Source of the DNA: Amyelois transitella
Taxonomy: Eukaryota > Arthropoda > Insecta > Lepidoptera > Pyralidae
Assembly: GCF_032362555.1 (NCBI RefSeq)
Contig: NC_083524.1
Location: 6,868,001-6,932,000, forward strand
Length of the DNA stretch: 64,000 bases
Direction of reading: 5' to 3'
Shown: positions 47,176 to 58,815 of the stretch, one piece after another
Numbering within the stretch: position 1 is the first letter of the stretch
Layout: every line of letters begins with the position of its first letter
Position numbers and translations under genes: made by a program
Notes under the pieces: generated by a model
What the model saw: the letters and a program-made list of their open reading frames with translations, nothing else
What the model was told of the DNA's origin: nothing
Database searches by the model: none

Positions 47176-47394
47176 ATGATCAATATTAATTTGGTGAAGT
47201 TATTTTTGGTTTTGTTACTGGCTACATTTATATTTAACGTTGTTTATTGCCAAGAGGAGACGACGACCACGACAGAAGCACCAAAAGCCGAAGAAGAAGA
47301 GGAACCGGAGCCAGCGAAGAAGAAATGTTCTATTTTCTGCTGGATCCAGAAGATCGCCATGTTTGTTATATCACAGCTATTGAGCGGCAACTGA
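47176..47394 (+). CDS. small secreted peptide precursor, family unknown (72 aa)
   Basis: The ATG at 47176 (context GGAAAATGA) starts a 72-aa frame. Residues 1-26 are a typical signal peptide (MININLVKLFLVLLLATFIF, cleavage near YCQ). A Thr run (EETTTTTEAPK) and a strongly acidic Glu/Pro stretch (EEEEEPEPAKKK) follow. The last ~22 residues, KKKCSIFCWIQKIAMFVISQ and on to LLSGN, contain two cysteines two residues apart and are hydrophobic and slightly basic. An acidic spacer before a basic or hydrophobic C-terminus is a layout found in some antimicrobial or secreted defence-peptide precursors, but I do not recognise the family and assign no function. AATAAA at 47419-47424, 25 nt after the stop, supports a real short transcript. 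No intron is needed. Confidence 0.65.
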   Translation: MININLVKLFLVLLLATFIFNVVYCQEETTTTTEAPKAEEEEEPEPAKKKCSIFCWIQKIAMFVISQLLSGN

Positions 47395-47418
47395 AAATTT
47401 TAATGTAGGCTTTTTCGA

Positions 47419-47424
47419 AATAAA
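47419..47424 (+). terminator. polyadenylation signal of the small secreted peptide gene
   Basis: AATAAA lies 25 nt after the TGA at 47392-47394, on the same strand and at a usual distance. Confidence 0.6.
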
Positions 47425-47463
47425 TTGTTATATAAACTTCTACTGGTTTTAATAGATTGTTTT

Positions 47464-47735
47464 ACATACATACATATCTACATATAGTCTATATCCCTTG
47501 CGGGATAGACAGTGCCAACAGTTTTAAAAAGACTGAATGGCCACGTTCAGCTGATTGGCATAATGATAGAAACGAGATTCAAATAGTGGCAGGTTGTTAG
47601 CCCAATTTATATATGTATAAGTACATGTTACATGTGTAAGTTACATGTATTAGTCTATCCCTTAATTGCCTTTTACGAAATCCATGAGCAAGAGATGAAG
47701 CGGTCCTATCCTTTTTTCTATTGGTATCGGAAAGC
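47464..47735 (-). mobile_element. SINE-A, diverged, near full length
   Basis: ACATACATACATATC, GCGGGATAGACAG, then GCGGTCCTATCC. An insertion around 47610-47650 disturbs the middle. Confidence 0.7.
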
Positions 47736-47958
47736 ACACTCAAAAAAATAAAATATCATCATTGATCATCCAGTTGAAATAATTCCAACTTAAACATACG
47801 AAGATCTGTGGGATTTCACCAATTTTTTCATAAAAACGAAATGTGATCACCAAAAAGTTAACTTCTTCACCCAAGTCACAGCTATGTGCCAGTGGTATAA
47901 ACCAGATGACTGTCAGTCTTCTTCTGACCTTTAACATTGAAATGTTTATGAGAAGAGT

Positions 47959-48224
47959 GCCGTGTGGTTCCCGGCACCAATAAAAAAAAAAAAAAAATAG
48001 GACCACTCCATCTCGTTCCCATGGATGTCGTAAAAGGCGACTAAGGGATAGGCTTATAAACATGGGATTCTTCTTTTAGGCGATGGGCTAGCAACCTGTC
48101 ACTATTTGAATCTCAATTGTATCATAAAGCCAAACAGCTGAACGTGGCCTATCAGTCTTTTCAATACTGTTGGCTCTGTCTACCCCGCAAGGGATATAGA
48201 CGTGATTATATGTATGTATGTATG
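47959..48224 (+). mobile_element. SINE-A, full length
   Basis: GTGCCGTGTGGTTCCCGGC through ATTATATGTATGTATGTATG; close to consensus. Confidence 0.85.
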
Positions 48225-48430
48225 TTTATGAGTAAACCGCAGACTACCTACAGTATTAAGGTTCGTTGATAACAAAGTAAATATTGATGGTAGATAAAGT
48301 ATCGGATTTCGGCAGAATAGTTTGTATAGGCACGAGATTTCATATTTGATGAGGGGATTGAGTAAAGGTCATTGGGATGTTTGATATGCTATTAATATAC
48401 AGGTAGCCGTTATTATATTTCAACTAGTTT

Positions 48431-48531
48431 TGTTATACCAAATAGCTGAGCGTGGCCTATCAGTCTTTTCAAGACTGTTGGCTCTGTCTACCCCACAATG
48501 GATATAGACGTGACCATATGTATGTATGTAG
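48431..48531 (+). mobile_element. SINE-A 3' end
   Basis: CCAAATAGCTGAGCGTGGCC through GACCATATGTATGTATG. Confidence 0.75.
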
Positions 48532-48892
48532 TTTTGTTATTTATTAAGTTTGTTTCTTGTTATTCCTCTTGGCGTTAGGTTAAAGTTATATTCTTACCTG
48601 GAGTGCGCCTTTGACCATATGTTCCTGGTGGGTCAGATTTTGACCTGACCTACCAGTCTACCCCGTTAATGTCGTTGTCCGCAAAGCGTCTTTGACCATG
48701 ATCTCGGATTGGGTGAGTCAGGTTTTTACACGAAGCGACTCGCATATGACCTCTGCAACATTTGCAACATTTGAATCTTACCCTTATTGGATCAGGATCG
48801 GTTCTCCTGCAAAGGTTGTCTCCTGAAGTCCGACTAGTGTTATATCAGGACATCTTAAGTGCCTTTGCCCATATTCAAATAATATCCTTTTT

Positions 48893-49497
48893 ATACATAC
48901 CTTTAGGTAATCACGTCTATATCCCTTGCAGGGGAGACAAAACCAACAGTCTGCAAAAGACTGATAGGCCACGCTCAGCTGTTTGGCTTGATGATAGAAT
49001 TGAGATTCAAATAGTGACAGGTTGCTAGTTCATCGCCTATAGGGTTGCCATCCGTCCGGGTTTCCCCGGATTTGTCCTAGTTTAGAGGGCGTCCGGGCAG
49101 CGTCCGGGGAAGGTTTTTTTTGTAGACCGGGTTTGAAAATATTAATAAATAAAAAAATAATAATAAATAAAAAAAAACATTGCTGTAGGTCTAAACTTCA
49201 AAAATTTTCTGATTTGTTGTTTAATATTCAAATATCTTTTATTGCATTGTATATGTTTAAAAGATCTTGTTAACATGTCCGGCTTTCGGACTCTAAAATC
49301 CGGGGTTTTCACGCGTCTTGTCCGGTTTTCCAAATTTTAGAGATGGCAACCCTAATCGCCTAAAAGAAGAATCCCAAGTTTATAAGAATATCCCTTAGTC
49401 GCCTTTTACAAAATCCATGGGAAAGAGATGGCCACTCCATCTCTTTCCTTTATTCCTCCTATTCTTTTTTTTTATTGGTGACGGTAACCACACGGCA
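48893..49497 (-). mobile_element. SINE-A split by the hAT MITE
   Basis: Parts 48893-49039 and 49355-49497 join across the MITE target duplication into one copy ending at CCACACGGCAC. Confidence 0.85.
49040..49354. mobile_element. hAT-type MITE inserted in a SINE-A copy
   Basis: The 13-bp terminal inverted repeats are TAGGGTTGCCATC and GATGGCAACCCTA. The 8-bp target duplication atcgccta is at 49032-49039 and 49355-49362, and it equals the interrupted SINE-A sequence, so the empty site can be rebuilt exactly. Length is 315 bp with repeated GTCCGG motifs near both ends. No gene. Confidence 0.88.
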
Positions 49498-49795
49498 CTT
49501 TTTATAGTATTTTATAAATAAATACGATTTTCTTGCAAATGTATAGTTCATTGATATTCTCGTATATAAACTTGAAAATGATAAATTCACTTCTACATTT
49601 TCGCAGACGCAAATAGATTGACCTTTTTTCTCGGAATGTGATTATAATAACATCACAAATGTGCTTACATTATACCAAACATCCATCATGATATCTGATT
49701 TATTTTGTCTCAATTTGGACTATTTTTGTTTATTCTCTCAAATGGATTTAGTGTAATATAATACTTATACATTACGTACTTACGTATTACTTCTG

Positions 49796-50100
49796 TTGTA
49801 TCGTTGAGTTAGTATCTCGTAACACAAGTACCGAACTTACTTCAGGGCTAACTCAATCTGTGTGATCTGTTCATATCTTATTTATAAAATTCTCTTGTCA
49901 CAATATTCGTTCCCGTACTCCTCCGAAACGGCTTGACCGATTCTCATGAAATTTTATGAGCATATTGAGTAGGTCTGAGAATCGGCCAACAGCTATCATA
50001 CCCCTTAGTGATAAGGGTTGTCCACTCTTAACATGTTTTTTAACTAGAAATTACCTAAAAAATATTTATACCGCAAAACAACGTTTGTCGGGACAGCTAG
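49796..50100 (+). mobile_element. tRNA-SINE 3' remnant and adjacent Helitron-like end
   Basis: 49796-49870 holds the family B 3' block (GTATCTCGTAACACAAG). From ~49885 a different element runs to GTCGGGACAGCTAG at 50100, followed by T, a Helitron-type end. Confidence 0.6.
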
Positions 50101-50255
50101 TATTTATTTATTTTTTTATTTACACACTCACATCTTTATGAGAGAATGACGAAATACATTTGGTAATTAAATCGAAAAGAGAGTGTGAATGGGAACGTTG
50201 ATGAAATGAGAGAAGTCCTGGCGAAAGTGCAGGTCATAAGTATTCTTAACCAGCT

Positions 50256-50366
50256 CTTCGAGAAGAGAGTAATGAATCTGGATGAAGCAAAAGAACTATA
50301 TGGGGGTCATGATAAATGAGAAGATGTAATCTCTGTCTACCCTATCGGGAAACAGACATGATTTTA
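50256..50366 (+). mobile_element. LINE-C 3' end fragment
   Basis: TTCGAGAAGAGAGTAATGAA, GATGAAGCAAAAGAAC, GTAATCTCTGTCTACCC and GACATGATTTTAAGTATG. Confidence 0.6.
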
Positions 50367-50762
50367 AGTATGTCTATTCAAAACTTAAAAAAATATATAT
50401 TGTATGAATATAAACGCATACAATCCAACAACTTAAAAGTTGTGAAATACAGAGTATGGAATTTGCTAACACGATGTCGCATGCCTGAACTCGCTCTAAC
50501 CTGAAGCCATAAAACGAAATACCAAGCTCCGCAAATAAGTTCGGAAATCTCAAATCTCTTCCATCGTCGACAATTCCTACGAGTTCAGTGTAAAATCCAG
50601 GAATTTCCCAATAAAATCCTGTTCTCAAGAATCCATGTGCTCACAAACAATAAATTGAATTTGTATTCTGAGTGCTTGTTTGCGCAGCTCTTTGCGACCG
50701 ATATTCTGAGGTTTCAGATATAACCGCGCATTTCTCCTGTCTTACCTTCTACTTATTACCTA

Positions 50763-51035
50763 CTAGCTATGCCCGCGACTTCGTCCGCGTGGAATAGTTA
50801 TTGGAGCCCTCAAGGATGAATAATTTTCCGCATTTTTTTTCACATTTTCCAATATTTCTTCGCTCCTAATAGTTGCAGCGTGATGTTTTATAGCCTAAAC
50901 TGGCCTAAAGCTTTCCTCGATAAATGGTCTATTCAACACAAAATGAATTTTTCATTTCAAACCAGTAGTTCCTGAGATTAGCGCGTTCAAACAAACAAAC
51001 AAACTCTTCAGCTTTATAAAATTAGTATATATGTA
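50763..51035 (-). mobile_element. Helitron-like element
   Basis: Minus strand runs from TATAAAGCTGAAGAG to GACGAAGTCGCGGGCATAG, then CTAG before T. Confidence 0.8.
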
Positions 51036-51441
51036 TATCTGTAATGTATCCTTGCACAAGACGGTTAGCGTTAGTTATGTTTCAGCTGTTCATCGACCTA
51101 CGTTTACCGCATCTCTACAGCTAGACCTTCCTCCATTTTTCCTTGTGAATAAAAACGCGACTTCGTTACTGTGAAATAATTATTGTTTCACAGTTCAACA
51201 CAGACTCGGGGATGCGAAGCCAAATAGTAAAACAAAACCTTATTATACGTCATGTTTATATTTAAACTCGAGTATTTACCTAATTTCATCAAATACGGTT
51301 TAGTGAAGCCGTAACAGCTTAACAGACAGCCACACTAAAGGTCTACGTCTTGAATTTGTAACTTTTGGTCTAAACGCCTACCTAGTAACATTTTTTATAA
51401 TCTTAGCTAAACTTTTAAAGATTTGCCTTTCATATCTGTCC

Positions 51442-51535
51442 ATACATACAATAATCACGTTTATATATATCCCTTGCGGGGAAGACAGAGCCAATAGTCT
51501 CTAAAAGACTGATAGCCCACGTTCAGCTGTTAGCT
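51442..51535 (-). mobile_element. SINE-A 3' fragment
   Basis: ATACATACAATAATCACG through CCACGTTCAGCTGTTAGC. Confidence 0.65.
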
Positions 51536-51949
51536 ATATGTCCAACTTAAACGTTTCTTCAGTACAACATAAAAAAATATCAGGCAATTAAAAATTTTTA
51601 GTTGCTCATAAAACTCCCGTAAAAGGTTAAGAGTTAAAGTTATAATTAAAGTCTTACCTGTTAAATTTATTCATGCGGACAAAGTCACGGGCGGAAGCTA
51701 TTAAACTTTAATCTAGAGAAATATTTTCCGTATTCCGTTCGTTGATTACTCTCCAAGTTCGCAAATACTCAGAAACCACATCAAAGATTTCATTCAAACC
51801 TACACTTATTTGACGATAAGGAATTCTATTAATGGCAACACTGTCTGATTGTATGTGCCTTTGAATAGCTCAGTGTTATGTATTTTTACATAATATAGGC
51901 TATTTTGATTGGAAAACTGTCGAAGAAGTACCTACCAATGTTAAATATT

Positions 51950-52163
51950 AATACATACATACATATGGTCACGTCTATATCCCTTGCGGGTTAGACAGAG
52001 CCAAGAGTCTTGAAAAGACTGACTGGCCACTTTTAGCTATTTGGCTTAATGATAGAATTGAGATTCAAATAGTGACAGGTTGCTAGCCCATCGCCTAAAA
52101 AAGAATCCCAAGTTTGTAAGCCTATCCCTTAGTCGCTTTTTACGACATCCATGGGAAAGATAT
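51950..52163 (-). mobile_element. SINE-A, 5' truncated
   Basis: ATACATACATACATATGGTC through CATGGGAAAGATATGG. A 5'-end fragment of another copy (GTGCCGTGCGGTTCCTGGC) lies at 52267-52292. Confidence 0.8.
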
Positions 52164-52299
52164 GGTATTTAATTAAACCAATTTGTACAACAGTAAATAA
52201 GATAATTTTATTCCTTTATATATAGGTATAAATAACCTATATTTTTTTTTACACACGTATACATAGTGCCGTGCGGTTCCTGGCACCAATATAAATATT

Positions 52300-53832
52300 T
52301 AAACATTTTGCGAAGCTTTTTGAATGGTTTCAACTGTGTGATTTAAAATATGCGAAAAAGGGACAGTCGTATGCAAAGAAACTCGACCGTATGGTGTTGG
52401 TTTATATGAATAAGGGGTCAGGTTTCTTTGTAAGCGACAGTCCCTGTTTATTTTTCTATTTAATATTTAAAGCGTTAAAAGCAGATGAATTTGCGAAAAT
52501 CCATGAATGGTGACGTGTTAGTGAATAACATCTCTTTTTTCGTCGAGGGTTAAAAATGATAAGATTAGAGTAAGACATAAATGCAAGCAAAGCTAATTAG
52601 TTACTTCTCTGGGTTCATATCTGCCAATGTACCTTAATCTGACTTTGATAGAGGTATCTGCATTCATAGATCCGTTACACAGAGCAGTGACTGAAGCCAG
52701 CGCGAAGCTCTGTGTTGGGTAAAACCACAGAATTTCGTAATGGATCGAATCTGTGTCAGCCTAAATTGCATTTCTAATTAATGAGCCCGGTGATATTTAT
52801 TTGTTTGTAAAATTAACGAATGAAGTAGATATAAAATTGTATGCGAGAGAATAGTGCAAGGGGTACTGCCTTTTCTCCATAGGTTTCGTCGTTTCTTTTT
52901 CTTCATATCTACAGATTGACCCATCGTCCACTTTGGCAACTAAACTCACATAACCAGTTACAAAAGAAGATTTTTGGTAACCAGTTGTGAAAGAAGAATT
53001 CTTTTTTCCACTTACGTAAATTAAATTGTTTCCATGTGTGTAACTAGATATATGTATGTCGAAAAAAAATCAAGAAGTGAAGAGGTTGTTATTTTACATG
53101 CTATTATCGTTATAAAGAAATAAAAAGATATAGGAAAATAGAAATATCATATCTTCATCCCATATGAGTAGGCAGAGCCAATAAAGGTCATGTTTATTAA
53201 CACTTTTTGATAGATACTCAATATCTGTTTAAGTGAATATCTTCTTATATATTTTAAAAAATACAAAAAGAATCTTGTTCGCGATACAGGCTTGTCTTAC
53301 AGATAAAGATGACATCATCAAAATGCTTATTATGCGGAATTGTAAAAAAAAATATGTTGCTCAATAATTGCCTCGGGCATCTACATGGACTTATTAGCTA
53401 CATAAATACGAGTAAAAATAACGTTATAAAAACCGTTGTTCAATTTTCAAGTCATCCCTTTGCGCTGTCACGATGAATTGAAAGGATCACAATTAAATGA
53501 ATTCCCGAACATTTCCAATATAAACCAATTGTTTTGTTCCGTCATTGTTTGCGCAGACTTCAGACAATGGAATTAAACGCAGGTCTTATTCTGTTCTGTA
53601 CTATGGAGCGGATTAGGCAAACAGATTACAAACTCTAAGGTACCAATTTTTTAATTCAGGAATTCTGCTGCCATTTTCATCTAGTCCCACTGATGTGGAA
53701 AAAGGAACAAAAACTTTCCTGGAAACCGCATCTAAATCGGTTAAATATATATAATTAATACGTAAAAGTAAAACTAAGAACCACCTTTTTTTAAGGCGGT
53801 TAATAAAAAGCTAGAATTTAAAAAAAATAAAT
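52300..53832. other. no gene seen
   Basis: Downstream flank of the intron-containing OBP. AT-rich; no repeat family or coding frame recognised. Confidence 0.5.
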
Positions 53833-56409
53833 TTATTTAGCCAATAAAACCCGGTACAGATGCGTGCAGTCGTTGAACACCTTGGCTTTCCTGCAGACGT
53901 CTTGTTTGTGCTGGGCCGCTTCCGCCGCCTCCACGCACGCGTTGCCGAAGTCTCCCACCATGTCCCTCTGGTCCAGCTGATGGTAGATTTGGACTCGCTT
54001 TCTGGACGAAATCAACAATTGTGCATTGAGTATCTATTATTGCAACCACGGAGTGGGTGCCGTGTGGTTCCCGGCACCAATACAAAAAAGAATAGGACCA
54101 CTCTATCTCTTTCCCATGGATGTCGTAAAAGGCGACTAAGGGATAGGCTTACATACTTGGGATTCTTTTTTTGGCGATGGGCTAGCAACCTGTCACTATT
54201 TAAATTTCTCAATTCTATCTTAAAGCCAAATAGCTGAACGTGGCCTATCAGTGTTTACGGGACTGTTGGCTCTGTCTAACCCGCGAGGGATATAGACGTG
54301 ATTATATGTATGTATGTACGGAGTGGGTAAGTCAGAATTTTTAACAAAATCTGGACAAAATCAATAATTGTGTGCGTTATACCTATTATCACGACCACGA
54401 AGTTTGTAAGTCACGATTTTAACGAGTAGTCGTTTCGTTTAAGCTCTAGAGTCTTTAGACTGTAAAGTCAGACCTCCGCAATCTTTGTAGAGGAACTTAT
54501 ATTGGATCCTGATCACACATCTTGTTGCTTGAATTTGCAGCTAGAATAACTAATTAAATATTGCAATGGGAACGTCTTGTTAAGAAAGAAACCATTCAGT
54601 CTTTTCGAGACTGTTCGCTATGGCTTATCTAGAAAATGATGTAATGAGAAAAATAGGTCCGAAATCATATCAGACATACAAATATGTATATAATCGCTTT
54701 CATGCCATGATGATTTCATTTGATGAAAACTATAAGCCTGAAAATCCACGAAGTATTTGGTTTTTTGTGTTTTGACAAATTACACGGATTGAGTTAGTCT
54801 CGAAGTTAGTCTCAAGAAATACTTGTGTTACGAGAAACTAGCTTAACGATACTATATTTTATAAACATCCAAGACGTAGGCCAATCAGAAATCCGTTCAA
54901 TTTTCATTATGCTCTGGCCTGGATTCAAACCCGAGTCTTCCAGTGTCACAGACAAGCATACTACCGCTGCGCTATAAAGAGCGTGAATATATAAAATGAC
55001 AAAAATGTTAAAATATAGTGAACAAATCTATCCTCTTCAGAAATTCGATTTAACGAACCAAGCAACCAGTAAATTGCATTCCGGTTAACACTTTCAATGG
55101 ATTTAATTGATTTCCAGCAGTGAATGGCTCAGAGACGTTCCGAGTATAGTTCTTTGATATTCAGAGCGGGCGCGATAAGATGCAAAGTAAATTCAAACTT
55201 GTATTCCTTACTGTTAAATCGTTTGTTAGGACTTAAATATTATAACACATATTTGAAATTATACAATTAAACAGAAATTGTACATTTGTATCATTCCAAA
55301 TAAATCAATTAATATAAAAAATAAAATAACAATAAATTATATTTCATACATATACTCACGGCTTTATCCCTTATCGGTTAGACAGAGCCCACAATTTTAA
55401 AAAGAGTGGTATGCCCCGTGCAGCTGTATGGTTTAATGATGGAATTGACATTTAGATAGTGACAGGTTGCTAGCCTTTGCGGGTTCCTCTCTAAAGAGAT
55501 ACAACTAGGGATTCAGGAAGATACACAATTACATAAAATCTCCTGGAGGGATAGGCAGAGACTACACCTTTCCACGATCCCTGCAAACTTTCTTCGCTTC
55601 ATCCAAGTTCACAAGTTTCTTCATGCAAGCTAGGCGGTTTCAGGTACTCTTGACCTAACCTTTCAAAGAAAGATGATAACCATAATTGTTACCTGTAAGC
55701 GTCCAAGTTGATGACTCCGTTAGTGCTAATGATTCCAAGTTTCTTCAAAACGCAGTAGATTAAACATGGCTCATCAGATTCCTCGATTTCCACTGCGTGC
55801 CTGAAACATATTACTTTATTAAAGACTGAGTGATGAACTTGAAGAACGAGTATGAAGCGAAAGAAGTATAGAAGCGGAAGGATATGGTCCATGCCTATCT
55901 TTCAGTAGAAGAGACCATATTTTATGAAGGTACAACTATAAATAACACATGCTCATTCAGAAAAGTAAAAAATTCTTTATCGAACCCCTTCCTCTACCTC
56001 ATTTTGGCATTAGTCCTGTTAACATCTTCACCTATCCTATATGAACCTGGATTGGGTAAGTCAGGACTCCCGTCTGTCCTCAGCAGCATTTGCAGAGAAA
56101 CCTAACCAATATTATATGCAATGGATGGTAAAATCTAGCTGAATATGTCTATTCCCTTAGTTGTCTTTTTAAAGATGTAAAACAGTTGGAGTAGTTTTAT
56201 TCCAAAGTGTCGGAAACCAAGCTTCAATTCTTTACAAAACCCTATGATATAGTATTTAAAAATACCAAAATACAAATATTATTACTTAGAATTGGAGAAC
56301 ATTTCCTTGTAGCATTGTTCCGCCATCACGTCGCTGACTCGGTCGTGGGCGTACATGACTGAGATCCGAGCATTGGATGTGACTGCCAGCATCAACAGGA
56401 TGACTGCTT
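53833..56409 (-). CDS. odorant-binding protein with introns; first exon not found
   Basis: Three exons on the minus strand: 56409-56286 (acceptor TTTCAG, donor GTAATA), 55800-55693 (acceptor TTTCAG, donor GTAACA) and 54001-53833 (acceptor TCCAG, stop TAA 53835-53833). Joining phases agree at both introns (Lys and Arg codons are split). The first visible exon begins inside a signal peptide (AVILLMLAVTSNA), so a short exon with the ATG must lie upstream. Cysteines follow the OBP pattern: AEQCYKEM, EPCLIYCVLKK, GNACVEAA and DVCRKAKVFNDC, with C2-X3-C3 and C5-X8-C6. About half of the residues in the C2-C4 region match the intronless OBP at 59302-59778. A minus-strand AATAAA (53837-53832) overlaps the stop codon, so the 3' UTR may be very short. 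A SINE-A copy sits 46 nt upstream of the last acceptor. Confidence 0.82.
54059..54317 (+). mobile_element. SINE-A, full length, 11-bp target duplication, in OBP intron
   Basis: acggagtgggt at 54048-54058 and 54318-54328. It lies 46 nt upstream (minus strand) of the last OBP exon. Confidence 0.88.
54775..54985 (-). mobile_element. tRNA-derived SINE (family B), decayed
   Basis: ACAAATTACACGGATTGAG, the CTTGTGTTACGAGA block and a damaged head (GCATACTACCGCTGCGC). Confidence 0.75.
55345..55640 (-). mobile_element. SINE-A fragment followed by LINE-C 3' fragment, OBP intron
   Basis: 55345-55480: ATACATATACTCACGGC to AGTGACAGGTTGCTAGCC (SINE-A). 55535-55640: AAAATCTCCTGGAGGGATAG to CTTCATCCAAGTTCACAAG (LINE-C, same strand). 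Confidence 0.6.
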
Positions 56410-56460
56410 CTGAAATTCAAACAATTATAACAAGAAATAAGTAATAAATATATATCATTG

Positions 56461-56572
56461 CACGCGCGACGCCGTTTTTATCGCGCGATAATCTGTCGCT
56501 GTTCTGATTCACGTCCATATAAAAAGCAAAACAGCTATAGTTTATCGCGCGGTAAAAACGGCATTGCGCGTG
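56461..56572. mobile_element. palindromic CG-rich MITE (family D), best copy
   Basis: Arms of ~43 bp (56461-56503, 56530-56572) starting CACGCGCGACGCCG and then TTTTTATCGCGCG. The 26-bp centre lacks genes. Confidence 0.75.
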
Positions 56573-56599
56573 TTATGCTACGTGGGCAGATTACCCCCA

Positions 56600-56860
56600 A
56601 AGTGAGTTTGAGACTTTTCTTCCAAGATACTTACCCAACGTTACTATATGTGGATGAAGCGAAAGAAGTATGCAGAGATCGCGGGAAGAGGCGTGATTTT
56701 ATGTATGTATGTATGTTACTATATTTTATGATAAATAGACAAACAATCAAGACTAGGCAAATCAGAAACAGTTCGTTTTCTTTCATGGTCTGACCAGTAA
56801 TCTAATCCCAGTCCTTTTGGTTCAGTGGTGAGAATCCGAAAACTGCGCCAAACAAGCCGT
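56600..56860 (-). mobile_element. tRNA-SINE (family B) remnant split by a LINE-C end
   Basis: Family B pieces 56600-56649 and 56715-56860 are interrupted by a LINE-C tail (56650-56714) that made the duplication gttactatat (56640-56649, 56715-56724). Confidence 0.7.
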
Positions 56861-57488
56861 CAAAAATAGGTAGAGAAATATATGAAGAGAGAGAACTTAT
56901 AAATGTTGCTAGGAGGCTGATTTCGATCAAACCACTAAAAAGTCTCGCAGAGTAGTCAAAATATAGATCTAACAAGTAATGGAAGGCAACGGTTGCATCC
57001 CTCTCCTCATTGAGGAAAGATATAGTCTCTGCCTACCCTCCGGGAAATAGGTTGTATTCTAAGATATGTGGATACTTTGCTCATCTTCAGGCCGCAATGC
57101 TGGGACACTGTCCGAAGGATGATTCGCCAATCTATCTTGCGGTCTTTGCAAAATAAATCTATGTACTTGGAGGAGGCTTTAGTCCAAAAGTGGGATATGA
57201 AATAATAATGGTACATATTTGGTTTATTAAGACTTCAATTTAAATCGTATTGGGGTCAAGATTGAGTGCGGCTATATCCCTGGATTTTGGCATTTACCGG
57301 GAGGATTCGGGATACCTCGTTTCTCTGCAGGGATTTGGAAGGGTCAGGGTTAGTATATTATAACTATAGAGTGCGCATGCACGATCAAAACGTAGTTACT
57401 TTGATGTTTAGTTGCAACATATTGGATTTATTTTTGTTTTTGTAGAAATCAGTAATAGTTTCCCTTCTGCTTTTGGTGCCGTCTCCTG

Positions 57489-57803
57489 CTAGAGGTTTGC
57501 TATCACTACGGCTACTAAAATTTTAGACGTTGCACCTCTAAACAGCGATCTAGTGCTCGTCTTAAACAACTGTCTTAGTTTTTTGAGCCATGAGGTACGG
57601 TCTTTTGCCAGGCTTTCGACTTCCCTGAATCTTTCTTGCAGTATTAACTGTAGAAGGTGATATTTGCCATTACGCATTATATGACCAAAATATTGCAGTT
57701 TTACTAACATATCAGAATCAACAAGATAAGGTATAGGTATATACATCATAAGTATAATGTCAAAACTTTCACTAATCCAGTGAATGTAATGTATGTTCGG
57801 CAT
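57489..57803 (-). pseudogene. RTE-like LINE C-terminal remnant
   Basis: The frame reads KLQYFGHIMRNGKYHLLQLI, then DRTSWLKKLRQLF and RGATSKILVAVVIANL, the standard end of RTE-type LINE ORF2 proteins. 5' truncated, no catalytic domain. Confidence 0.7.
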
Positions 57804-58604
57804 ATGTCAAATTGTTCAGTTATTTAGCTGCTAAGTTGTCTAAAAACAAGAAGACCAGTTTGTGGTAGAAAAAGAATGATTTATTTGAAATCACAGCGAA
57901 TAAAGAAGCCATGAAAATTATGGATTTATCTTGTAATGGTTCCTTGAAATCAAATTTTGTCAAGTACATACCTATGGCCTCTTTTAAATTGAGCTTCTGA
58001 AATGATTCATCTTTACGACAACTAGATGGCCACTCAAAACTGTGGCTTAGTGCGTCTTCTAAAGCAATGAATAACTCTATTGATAATCCTATACTCTAGG
58101 CTTACAATTCGTATGTCTAATGAAAACAATAATCAAAATATTTCCTCGTTAAATTTAAATCAGAAAAATATACCTACTATACAAATACACTGACCGATAG
58201 ATTGACATATAACGTACAACCCTAACCAAACCTTTTGTGGTTTAGGGAATATGTGTGCGCTAAGTGACGATTTCATAAAATACTCGTGAGCATGGAACTT
58301 TGCGGGATCCATTGTTTAAGTTTAGTAAAAAATAAGAATTAGCTACACGGCTGACAAACTCTTTATTGGACCATTCGTGCACTCTATGGATACAATAGTT
58401 CCTCTAATGAGAAGGTATAAGCAATAAATTATATCTTCCGGTGTAATGAAGCCCATCTACAAGGTTTTCGGTAAAATAGACTTTTTTTTCTCTTTGTAAG
58501 AAATTTGTTGACTCGACTCAGGTTTTTAAACAACGTATAGGTATGTACCTAATCATAATTTTAATATTTTTAACATCAACATCTGTGTGTTTTTACTTTC
58601 GTGT

Positions 58605-58815
58605 TGGTCTGAAAGCGTAGAAAAATCATAGTGTGTGCCAAGCGTTTCTCTTTCCTTGCAGAAATTAAAAGCCGATTAAGGGCGAGGATATTAAACTTGA
58701 GATTCTTCACGTAGGCTATAAGCTATATGATATAAGCTTGTCACTATCTGAATCTCAACACTATCACTAATAAGCTATCCAGGTAGTGAGGTCTTTCAAT
58801 CTTTTCGACTGATGT
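58605..58815 (+). mobile_element. SINE-A2 variant, decayed
   Basis: CATAGTGTGTGCCAAGCG, TTCTCTTTCCTTGCAG, then CTTGTCACTATCTGAATCTC. Confidence 0.5.

Noticed and set aside
50374..50628. 84-aa minus-strand frame with a fairly protein-like first half (EIPGFYTELVGIVDDGRDL)
   Set aside because: No domain recognised, no partner exons, and the second half is low-complexity hydrophobic. I could not support it as a gene.
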